NCBI GenBank assembly: GCA_016875515.1
Contig: VGRA01000103.1
Coordinates: 1-7,921 of the forward strand
Source: Deltaproteobacteria bacterium
Lineage (GTDB): Bacteria; Myxococcota; Myxococcia; Myxococcales; Myxococcaceae
DNA length: 7,921 bases
Direction: 5' to 3'
This document shows positions 1-6,316 of this stretch, in pieces; the stretch's first letter is position 1, and every line of letters begins with the position of its first letter. The notes under the pieces were generated by a model that saw only the letters and a list, made by a program, of their open reading frames with translations, made no database searches and was not told where the DNA came from. Position numbers and translations under genes: made by a program.

Positions 1-1
1 G

Positions 2-601
2 GCCCGCGAGCTGCTCCAGCGCGGCGGTTTCCGGGTGGTGACGGCGTGGCAGCCGGCCACTGGCCTCGCCCGCGGGGACTACTACGACTGGGGCCCCCGC
101 ATGTCGGCGCTGATGGCAAAGCACAAGCCGCAGTACGTGGTGGTGACGCTCGGCACCAACGACGGACAGGACCTGCGCGGTCCGGGGCGCAAGCCCATCT
201 TCTACAACACCGCGGGCTGGGGGCCGGGGTACGAGCTGCTGGTGCGCGCGGCGGCGGCGCGGCTGACGCGCGGCGGCGCCCAGCTGCTCTGGCTGGACCT
301 GCCGCCCATGCGCCCGCCGGTGTTCGCCAAGGCGGCGCGCGAGGTGAACGTGCGCGTGGCCGCGGCGCTGGCGGCCGTGCCCCACGCGAGGCGCGTCCCG
401 GTGCCGCCCGAGCTTACCTTGGAGAACGGCGCCTACACGGACCGCTCGCGCACGGAGCCGGCCTTCGCCTCGCGAGCCTCCGACGGCGTGCACTGGACCC
501 AGAAGGCCGGCCGGCACTTCGCCCAGGCGTTGGCAGAGCTCATCAGCCCGAGCAGCCCCGCTTCCGCCCAGGGCCCGGCGGTGGCGGCGCCCGTGCAGTA
601 G
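2..601 (+). CDS. SGNH-fold hydrolase of the DUF459 type (5' end outside window)
   Basis: Partial gene: the frame is open from base 2, so the start and the block I (GDS) nucleophile serine lie upstream; 199 residues are visible. Visible family marks are ATGLARGDYYDWGP near the start (the 'GL.r.d..DW' block of DUF459 proteins), VVVTLGTNDGQD with the block III G-x-N-D (GTND codons at 152-163), and SDGVHWTQKAGR near the end, supplying the catalytic Asp and His (codons 482-493). SGNH proteins of this type are usually anchored or periplasmic and remove or transfer acyl groups on envelope polysaccharides, sometimes beside MBOAT acyltransferases. That role is family knowledge, not shown here. The C-terminal ~15 residues are a low-complexity Ala/Pro tail. 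It ends 10 bases before the next gene, suggesting one operon. Family call fairly sure; substrate unknown. Confidence 0.85.
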   Translation, partial: ARELLQRGGFRVVTAWQPATGLARGDYYDWGPRMSALMAKHKPQYVVVTLGTNDGQDLRGPGRKPIFYNTAGWGPGYELLVRAAAARLTRGGAQLLWLDLPPMRPPVFAKAAREVNVRVAAALAAVPHARRVPVPPELTLENGAYTDRSRTEPAFASRASDGVHWTQKAGRHFAQALAELISPSSPASAQGPAVAAPVQ

Positions 602-611
602 GCTTCAGCGC

Positions 612-3491
612 GTGTTGAATCTTCCCTGGTCCCAGGTCTTCTCCCGCACCCCGCTCTCCTTCCAGGTCCAGCACCTGTGCAACCTGGTGGTGTTCATGCT
701 GGTGGGCAAGCTGAACGCCCACATGGGGGTGACGTGGCTGGAGATGGGCGCCACGGCCGCGTCCGCGGTGGCCACCGAGTGGGTGGGGCGCCGGGTGGTG
801 GGCTCCTCCTCCGCGCACTTCCCGGTGCCGTCCCTCATCGCGGCCTTCGCGGTGTGCATGATCCTCCGCAGCCCCTCGCCGTGGGTGCTGCCGCTGGCGG
901 TGGCGGTGGGAATTTCGTCCAAGTACCTTGTGCGCTCGGGCGGCGCCCACTTTCAGAACCCCTCCAACTTCGCGGTCCTCTTCGCGCTGCTGCTGCTGCC
1001 GGACCGGGCGTTCCTGCAGTCCAGCGAGTGGGACCTCAACCCGGTGGGCTACAGCGTGGTGGCGGTTGCCGGCGTGCTGCTGGTGTGGCGCGCGGGGCTG
1101 GTGCTGGAGACGGGCGTGGGGCTGGGAGCGCTGCTCGCCTCGCGCTACGCGGTGGACACGCGCAACCCGTCTGCGCTGGTGTTCGGCCTCTTCCACGTCA
1201 CGCTGCTGCTCTACGTCTTCTTCCTGCAGAACGACCCCCGCGTGTTGCCGCCCACGCGCAAGGGGCGCATCGCCTTCCTGCTGCTGGCGGCGGTGCTGAA
1301 CGTGGGGTTGGGCGTGGTGTTCGGGAGGAAGGACTCCAACCTCCCGCTGTCACTGGCGCTGGCGAGCCTCACCATCCCGTTCTGGCGCTGGGCGGCGCGT
1401 GAGATGCGGCCCGCTTGGACGCCCCGGGCAGAGGTGGCGCTGTACGCCCTGCCCCCGGTGCTGCTGCTGTCGCTCGCCGCCTCCCCGCTGAACCGCCGCG
1501 CCAACCTTCTCGCCTCCATTGAAGGGGCGAAGGGGCGCGCCCCGTTGCCCACCGCGCAGGCGGCCCCGGCGGTCGTAGTACCTGCCTCGGGCGAGGCCCC
1601 GCCGGGCATCCCCGTGCCGAGGGACGGGGGGGCGTGGGCGAAGACGTGGGAGAGCGGCGCGGTGCTGCGCCAGCCACTCCCGCCCGCTGCCCCACGCGGC
1701 GAGGCGCGGTTCGTCCGCAAGGACGTTCTGCCCGCCCTACCACCCGGGAGCCCCGAGCAGTTCAACACCTGGATGTTCGCGGGCGTCTCCGCGGGGGACA
1801 TGGACCACGATGGCCACCTCGACCTGCTGGTGTGCGGCGAGGGACGGTCGCTGGGGGCATGGCTGTGGCGGGGCGGCCGCTTCGTGGACTTCACCGCGCA
1901 GCTTTTCCCGGACCGGCCATTCGACGTGGAGCAGGCGGTGCTCGGCGACGTGGACGGGGACGGGTGGCTGGACGCGGTGATGGCGGTGGCGCAGTACGGC
2001 AGCAACGCGCGCCCCGGCGGCATCTGGCGGTTCGTCCCCGAGCGCGGCCACTTCGAGCGGCAGGCGCACCCCGCCATCGGCGCGGGGAAGAAGAGCTCCG
2101 GCGGCATCGCGCTGCACGACGTGAACGGGGACGGCGTGCTGGATGCCTACGTCTCCTTCGGGCTGGACTGGCTGTACCGGCAGTCCGATTTCCACGAGGC
2201 CCCCTCCCCGCACGAACTCTGGGTGAGCGAGGGGCCGGGGAAGTGGCGCGAGTCGTGGAAGGAGCTCCTCCCCGAGCGCGTCACCCGCACCTCCTACGCC
2301 GGCATGACGCCCTACTTCGGGGACGTGGACGGGGACGGGGCGCTGGACCTGCTCGTGGGCAATGACTTCCTGGACCCGAGCCTCTTCCTCAAGCTGGGGC
2401 AGGACGGAAAGTTCTCGCTGGTGCCGCCCGGCTACGTGGAAGCCAACACCACGCACTCCATGACGTACGTCCCGGCGGACTTCGACGGGGACGGCCGGGA
2501 GGAGCTGTTCGAGGTGGGGGTGGCGCCGCCGTATCGAGTCACCGCGCGGGCGGACGTCTCCGTGGACAGCCGGGCCGCCACGCCGCGCGTGCGGGACCAG
2601 GAGCTGAAGGCGCTCATCCTGGGCTCCTCGCGCGGGCGGTACGATTGCGGCGCGTACACCGACAGCCTGGTGCGTTGGCTGTGCGAGGTGCACCTGCGCG
2701 CGGACACGGCGGTGCTGCGGACGGACGTGTCGCTGTGCGCGGGCGGGCCTCCGGGGATGGCCACCGCGCTGTGCGAGCGCAGCGTGCGGCGCCTTCAGCT
2801 GCACGGCTACGCGGCGCCCCAGTCCGTCCGGTACGACGTGGAGGTGTTCCCCAAGCAGGTGCTGGAGAACGTGCTCTTGCGCTTCGACGGGCCGTCCACC
2901 GGCTACCGGATGGTGCGGCAGGAGGTTCCGGTGGAGTTCACCGGGTGGAGCTGGGCGGCGTACCCGGAGGACCTGGACGGGGACGGGAAGCTGGACCTGG
3001 CCGTCACCAACGGCTTCATGAAGACCTCCATGCACCCCAACCGGGTGCTGCGGAACGTCTCCACGCCGGGGAAGCCGAAGCTGCACGACGTGACGGCGGA
3101 GGCGGGGCTGTCGTTCGAGGACCAGAGCCGGGGACTGGTGGCAGCGGACTTCGACGAGGACGGGGACGCGGACCTGGTCATCGGCAACGTCGCGGGGGAG
3201 TTCTCCTATTGGGAGAACCAGTCCGGCGGGGACCGCCTGGAGGTGGAGCTCCGCGGGAGGGGCGGCAACCGCTACGGCCTGGGCGCGGTGCTGGAGCTGC
3301 GCACCGGGACCGGGCTGCAGCTGCGCCGGATGGCACTGGGCGGGGTGTGGAACGCGGGACAGCCGCCTCGGGTGCGCTTCTCGGTACCTCAGGGTGAGTC
3401 GCCCAGGTCGCTGCGCGTGAAGTGGCCGGGCGGGAAGGTGCAGGAGGTTGAGGCGTTGCGGGCCAATGAGCGGCTGGTGCTCTTCGAATGA
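612..3491 (+). CDS. UnbU-UnbV fusion: RnfD/NqrB-like membrane domain plus FG-GAP/VCBS propeller and ASPIC/UnbV domain
   Basis: 959 residues from a GTG start; no clear Shine-Dalgarno is present, and the next Met (residue 30) would cut a membrane helix. Residues ~15-292 are polytopic, about eight to ten hydrophobic segments. They carry SSKYLVR...HFQNPSNF (102-120) and NDPRVLPPTRKGR (207-219), matching the SK-R-HFxNPSNF and TDPxTxP signatures of UnbU and the RnfD/NqrB fold. No RnfD-type SGAT flavin-attachment motif is visible. A Pro/Ala-rich linker (~303-365) follows. Seven DxDxDGxxD-type calcium loops start at residues 396, 446, 503, 571, 623, 787 and 846, indicating an FG-GAP/VCBS beta-propeller, probably periplasmic. 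Residues ~636-775 form an insert with four cysteines (679, 691, 709, 721). Residues ~876-957 (RGGNRYGLGAVLEL, then VKWPGGKVQEVEAL) are an ASPIC/UnbV domain. UnbU and UnbV are separate, function-unassigned proteins of enediyne cassettes; no polyketide synthase is seen here. The stop overlaps the next start (ATGA). Confidence 0.85.
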   Translation: MLNLPWSQVFSRTPLSFQVQHLCNLVVFMLVGKLNAHMGVTWLEMGATAASAVATEWVGRRVVGSSSAHFPVPSLIAAFAVCMILRSPSPWVLPLAVAVGISSKYLVRSGGAHFQNPSNFAVLFALLLLPDRAFLQSSEWDLNPVGYSVVAVAGVLLVWRAGLVLETGVGLGALLASRYAVDTRNPSALVFGLFHVTLLLYVFFLQNDPRVLPPTRKGRIAFLLLAAVLNVGLGVVFGRKDSNLPLSLALASLTIPFWRWAAREMRPAWTPRAEVALYALPPVLLLSLAASPLNRRANLLASIEGAKGRAPLPTAQAAPAVVVPASGEAPPGIPVPRDGGAWAKTWESGAVLRQPLPPAAPRGEARFVRKDVLPALPPGSPEQFNTWMFAGVSAGDMDHDGHLDLLVCGEGRSLGAWLWRGGRFVDFTAQLFPDRPFDVEQAVLGDVDGDGWLDAVMAVAQYGSNARPGGIWRFVPERGHFERQAHPAIGAGKKSSGGIALHDVNGDGVLDAYVSFGLDWLYRQSDFHEAPSPHELWVSEGPGKWRESWKELLPERVTRTSYAGMTPYFGDVDGDGALDLLVGNDFLDPSLFLKLGQDGKFSLVPPGYVEANTTHSMTYVPADFDGDGREELFEVGVAPPYRVTARADVSVDSRAATPRVRDQELKALILGSSRGRYDCGAYTDSLVRWLCEVHLRADTAVLRTDVSLCAGGPPGMATALCERSVRRLQLHGYAAPQSVRYDVEVFPKQVLENVLLRFDGPSTGYRMVRQEVPVEFTGWSWAAYPEDLDGDGKLDLAVTNGFMKTSMHPNRVLRNVSTPGKPKLHDVTAEAGLSFEDQSRGLVAADFDEDGDADLVIGNVAGEFSYWENQSGGDRLEVELRGRGGNRYGLGAVLELRTGTGLQLRRMALGGVWNAGQPPRVRFSVPQGESPRSLRVKWPGGKVQEVEALRANERLVLFE

Positions 3492-4294
3492 GCACGGTGG
3501 CGCTCGCAGGCGAGGCGCCGCACGTCATCCGCTTCGGGCGGGTATTGGGAGAGGACGAGCCGGTGCCCGCGGAAGCCTACGTCGTGGGCGAGCAGCCGTG
3601 GTGGGAGCTGACTCGGTGGGACGAGACGCTGGCGCGCACGCCGAGCCTCCGCGCCCAGCTGCGGCGGGCGGCGCGGCACGGGGTTGCGGTGCGGGAGGTC
3701 TCCGCCTCCGAGCTGTCGCAGGGGACGGTGCTTCGGGGACAACTCGAGGCGCTGGTCGACGGGTGGCTTCGGTCGCGGCGGATGGCACCGCTGCAGTTCG
3801 CGGCGGAGGTGGCCCCGTTCGCGCACCTTGAGCGGCGCCGGGTCTTCGTTGCTGAGATGGACGGCGTCCCCTGCGCTGCGTTGTTCGGCCTGCCCGACGG
3901 TTCATCGCACGTGTGTCTGCTCGATCACCTCGTGCGAAATAGGCGTGTGCCCAACGGAACTCCCGAGCTGCTCGTTGACGCCGCCTTCCGTGCCGCGCGC
4001 GCGGCGGGGGCGCGCCGGGCCACGCTCGGCCTCTGCGCGCTGTCCGGCCGGGTGCCCGGAATGCTGCGCTGGGCAGGGCGGGTGTTCCGCCCGCTCTACG
4101 ACTTCGAGGGGCTCTACGCCTTCCGCAGCAGGCTCCACCCGCACGGGTGGCAGCGAGTGCTCGTCGAGCATCCCGGCCAGCATGCACTGGCGGGAACGGT
4201 GCGAGCATTGCGGGCGTTCGCCGGAGGAAGCCTTACCTCCTTCGCGCGGGAGACGGCAGGGCACCTTCTGCGGTTGTGCTGGCACGGCCCATGA
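3488..4294 (+). CDS. DUF2156 / phosphatidylglycerol lysyltransferase C-terminal-like (MprF-type) acyltransferase
   Basis: 268 residues. The ATG overlaps the upstream TGA by 4 bases (ATGA), which fixes the start and implies coupled translation; no Shine-Dalgarno is apparent. The pattern matches the GNAT-like catalytic domain of MprF/LysX-type aminoacyl-phospholipid synthases. LRAQLRRAARHG (54-65) resembles the 'R..lr.a.r.G' block; WLRSRR is at 93-98; VFVAEMDGVPCAA (119-131) is the core strand. LDHLVRNRRVPNGTPELL (145-162) and RATLGLCAL (177-185) follow, and RPLYDFEGLYAFRSRLHP (201-218) is the 'lynfeGL..FK.kf.P' end motif. Family members move an amino acid from aminoacyl-tRNA onto a lipid head group. 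Many stand-alone DUF2156 proteins have no proven substrate. There is no flippase domain, unlike full MprF. It sits between a membrane fusion protein and a permease, consistent with work at the inner face of the membrane. Family likely; aminoacyl-lipid activity is inference. Confidence 0.72.
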   Translation: MSTVALAGEAPHVIRFGRVLGEDEPVPAEAYVVGEQPWWELTRWDETLARTPSLRAQLRRAARHGVAVREVSASELSQGTVLRGQLEALVDGWLRSRRMAPLQFAAEVAPFAHLERRRVFVAEMDGVPCAALFGLPDGSSHVCLLDHLVRNRRVPNGTPELLVDAAFRAARAAGARRATLGLCALSGRVPGMLRWAGRVFRPLYDFEGLYAFRSRLHPHGWQRVLVEHPGQHALAGTVRALRAFAGGSLTSFARETAGHLLRLCWHGP

Positions 4295-5592
4295 CGCAAC
4301 CGGGGAGCGGACTTCGAAGGACGCTGGGCGGGCTCCACGTTTGGGGGTTGGCCGTGGGGCTGGTCATCAGCGGGGAGTACTTCGGCTGGAGCTATGGCTG
4401 GGGCGTCGCCGGGCCGCTGGGATTCCTCGTGGCCACGCTGCTGGTGGCGGTGCTGTACGTGGGGCTGTCCCTCTGTCTCGCGGAGCTGGCCACGGCCATC
4501 CCGGACGCGGGCGGTCCCTTTGCGTACGGGCTGAGGGCGCTGGGTCCCTGGGGTGGATACCTCGCGGCGGTGGCCGCGCTGGTGGAGTTCCTGCTCGCCC
4601 CGCCGGCCATTGCCTACGGGCTCGGGAGCTACCTGCACGTGCTGGCGCCGTCCGTCCATGCAGGGGGCGCCGCAGCGGGGGCGCTGGTGCTGTTCGGGGT
4701 GGTGAACCTGGCGGAGAGCAAACAGTCCGCGCGGTTCGAGACGGCGGTGACGGTGGTGGCGCTGGTGGAGTTGCTGGTGTTCATCGCCGTGGTGGCACCT
4801 GCGTTCCGCTGGGAGCGCTTCACGGCGGACGGTTGGATGGGCGGGACCCCCGGCGTCTTCGCCGCGCTGCCCTTCGCCATCTGGTTCTTCCTGGGGATAG
4901 AGGGGGCGGCCTGCGCGGTGGAGGAGACGCGCGAGCCGGAGAAGAACCTGCCGCGGGGGTTGCTGCTCGGAATCCTGACGCTGGTGCTCCTGGCGTTGGG
5001 GGTGATGGCGGGTGCCGGCGGGGCGGGGGACTGGAAGCGCCTCAACGCCATCGACTTCCCCATTCCCGAGGCGGTCTCCATGGCGCTCGGCGCAGGCAAC
5101 CCGTGGGTGAAGGGATTGGCAGGGCTGGGGCTGTTCGGCCTGGTGGCCAGCCTCAACGGCATCCTGTTCGGGGCAGCGAGGCAGCTGTACGCGGTGGCGC
5201 GGGCGGGGCTGCTGCCCCGGGGGCTCGCGGCGGTCAACGGGCGTGGCGTGCCTGCACGGGCGGTGGTGCTGGCGGTGGGGGCGGGGCTGTGTGGCGTGGC
5301 CTCGGGGAAGACGGCGGATCTCATCACGCTGTCTGCGCTCGGGGCGCTCGCGGTGTACGCGCTCACGGCGGCCAGCCTGCTCCGGCTCCGCCACGCGGAA
5401 CCGGGGATGGTGCGCCCCTTTCGTGCGCCGCTGTACCCGGCCGTCCCGGTGGCGACGCTGGGGCTCTCGCTGGCGTGCGGGGCGGCTATTGCCGCGTCCA
5501 ACCCAGGCGTCTTCAGACTTTTCGCGGCCCTCGTGCTGGCCGCGGCGGCCTACCGGTGGTGGGTGCTTCGGATGCCGGGACGGCGGCCTTGA
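4291..5592 (+). CDS. eat: Ethanolamine permease-type APC transporter
   Basis: 433 residues. The ATG at 4291 overlaps the upstream TGA (ATGA). The frame is open further upstream inside the acyltransferase gene, but a start there would add an arginine-rich, non-membrane extension. About twelve hydrophobic segments are visible. Signatures of the ethanolamine permease branch of the amino acid/polyamine/organocation (APC) superfamily are AVGLVISGEYFGWSYGWG (21-38), PDAGGPFAY (71-79), EFLLAPPAIA (99-108), FLGIEGAACAVEETREP (200-216) and GLFGLVASLNGILFGAARQL (280-299). Family members import ethanolamine across the cytoplasmic membrane for breakdown by EutBC ammonia-lyase. No eutB or eutC is in this window, so here it may feed another use of ethanolamine or carry a related amine. 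The C-terminus is short and ends with an Arg-rich tail. Superfamily certain, ethanolamine specificity probable. Confidence 0.85.
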   Translation: MTQPGSGLRRTLGGLHVWGLAVGLVISGEYFGWSYGWGVAGPLGFLVATLLVAVLYVGLSLCLAELATAIPDAGGPFAYGLRALGPWGGYLAAVAALVEFLLAPPAIAYGLGSYLHVLAPSVHAGGAAAGALVLFGVVNLAESKQSARFETAVTVVALVELLVFIAVVAPAFRWERFTADGWMGGTPGVFAALPFAIWFFLGIEGAACAVEETREPEKNLPRGLLLGILTLVLLALGVMAGAGGAGDWKRLNAIDFPIPEAVSMALGAGNPWVKGLAGLGLFGLVASLNGILFGAARQLYAVARAGLLPRGLAAVNGRGVPARAVVLAVGAGLCGVASGKTADLITLSALGALAVYALTAASLLRLRHAEPGMVRPFRAPLYPAVPVATLGLSLACGAAIAASNPGVFRLFAALVLAAAAYRWWVLRMPGRRP

Positions 5593-5649
5593 CCCGGAGG
5601 AGCGTGCAGCGCGCGACGAAACGGAGGGCCCGGCATCCAAACCGGCGCC

Positions 5650-6156
5650 GTGAGAATGCTCCGCTCCCTTCCCCTGCTCTTCCTCTCCGGGTGCGCGGCC
5701 GTTGCCGCGCCCGAAACGCCGAAGTCCCCCACATCCACCCCCGCCTGCGCCGCGGGCGAGGCCGCCTGCCTCGGCTCGGCGGGCTCTCCCGCCCAGCCCG
5801 GGAGCCGCAACGTCCTGGGCGGCCCGCTCCTGGCGTGTCCCTCCCGCCACCGGACCGGCTTCTACAGGGACGGGTACTGCAACACCGGCGCGGACGACCA
5901 CGGGGTGCACGTGGTGTGCGCCCGGGTGACGGACGCGTTCCTCGCCTTCTCCAGGGGCCGCGGGAACGATCTCGTCACCCCGCGCGGGAGCTTCCCCGGG
6001 CTGAAGGACGGAGACGGCTGGTGCCTGTGCGCCAGCCGCTGGCAGGAGGCCCACGAGGCCGGCGTGGCCCCTTCCGTAATGCTCGAGGCGACGCACGAGG
6101 CGGCGCTGCGGACCTCGAACCTGGACGCCCTCCAGCGGGCACGCCCGGGCCCGTAG
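5650..6156 (+). CDS. DUF2237 domain lipoprotein
   Basis: 168 residues from GTG 5650; ATG 5656 is an equally plausible start two codons later. MRMLRSLPLLFLSGC is a type II signal peptide with lipobox L-S-G-C (Cys15), so a membrane-anchored lipoprotein is predicted. A ~35-residue Pro/Ala/Ser/Thr linker with Cys33 and Cys40 follows. Residues ~53-163 are a complete DUF2237 domain: NVLGGPLLACP, TGFYRDGYCNTGADDHGVH, VCARVTDAFLAFSRGRGNDL, FPGLKDGDGWCLCASRW and LEATHEAAL. Conserved cysteines are 63, 77, 90, 125 and 127, and the Cys/His/Asp-rich pattern would suit metal binding or disulfides, though this is unproven. The biochemical function of DUF2237 is unknown; members are usually ~120-residue proteins without an export signal, so the lipoprotein form is notable. 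It lies 57 bases after the permease. GGAGGG at 5623-5628 is too far upstream to be a standard ribosome site. Confidence 0.82.
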   Translation: MRMLRSLPLLFLSGCAAVAAPETPKSPTSTPACAAGEAACLGSAGSPAQPGSRNVLGGPLLACPSRHRTGFYRDGYCNTGADDHGVHVVCARVTDAFLAFSRGRGNDLVTPRGSFPGLKDGDGWCLCASRWQEAHEAGVAPSVMLEATHEAALRTSNLDALQRARPGP

Positions 6157-6316
6157 CTTCCGCAACCACTTCGCCCCTCCCGGTGGCAGGGGTGCAGGGC
6201 ACTGTGCAGAGTTCCCTGTCACTTGAAGTGGCCGAAATGTCTGCACAGTGGGGTCGCACACCTTCCCCGGCGGGGGCTGCGGCGCACCTCAGGGTGCCCT
6301 AGGCTCCGCCCTCGCC
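6157..6316. other. 160-base intergenic region with possible regulatory dyad
   Basis: Non-coding stretch between the DUF2237 lipoprotein and the esterase lipoprotein. It holds a weak 7-bp hairpin just after the stop (CGCCCCT 6172-6178 with AGGGGTG 6188-6194, one G-T wobble). It also holds the nested dyad at 6200-6250 and a small GCACC/GGTGC hairpin at 6284-6297. No convincing -35/-10 pair or Shine-Dalgarno was found. The esterase promoter most likely lies here, but it cannot be placed. Confidence 0.5.
6200..6250. repeat. Nested concentric inverted repeat (51 bases)
   Basis: The outer arms CACTGTGCAGA (6200-6210) and TCTGCACAGTG (6240-6250) are perfect 11-base reverse complements. The inner arms CACTT (6220-6224) and AAGTG (6226-6230) are also reverse complements. 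Both pairs centre on the same base, 6225. As RNA this could fold as an 11-bp outer stem, a symmetrical 7x7 internal loop, and an inner stem GUCAC/GUGGC closed by UUGAA. As DNA it could be paired operator half-sites ahead of the esterase gene, 66 bases from its ATG. No T-run follows, so a classical intrinsic terminator is unlikely. Confidence 0.6.

Noticed and set aside
1737..3086. A 449-codon open frame on the minus strand inside the fusion gene
   Set aside because: The plus-strand frame here has seven calcium loops; the minus translation is the repetitive mirror of those loops (recurring PVPVHV-type runs), not a protein.
612..3491. Evidence that the window is part of an enediyne biosynthetic cluster
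   Set aside because: The UnbU/UnbV signature alone is not enough: no enediyne PKS, thioesterase or UnbL-like gene is visible, and neighbours are a hydrolase, an acyltransferase and a permease.
5590..5655. The permease and DUF2237 genes share a frame separated only by one TGA, hinting at readthrough or selenocysteine
   Set aside because: The downstream gene begins with its own lipoprotein signal peptide, the linking codons are low-complexity, and no convincing recoding hairpin was seen.
6172..6250. Intrinsic terminator after the DUF2237 gene
   Set aside because: Hairpins exist (6172-6194 and the 6200-6250 dyad) but neither is followed by a T-run, so I report structure without calling a terminator.
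6184..6251. Sigma-54-like (TGGCA near 6184) or sigma-70-like (TTGAAG at 6223) promoter for the esterase
   Set aside because: The first lacks a TTGC element at the required spacing and the second lacks a -10 match about 17 bases downstream.
4114..6261. A 715-codon open frame on the minus strand
   Set aside because: It lies opposite three well-supported plus-strand genes, and its translation is low-complexity Arg/Gly/Pro/His/Gln-rich with no motif, as expected antisense to GC-rich coding DNA.
3684..6302. An 872-codon open frame on the plus strand spanning the acyltransferase, permease and DUF2237 genes
   Set aside because: Its translation is Arg/Gly/Ala-rich without motifs, while the alternative frames give three clear families with start-stop overlaps.
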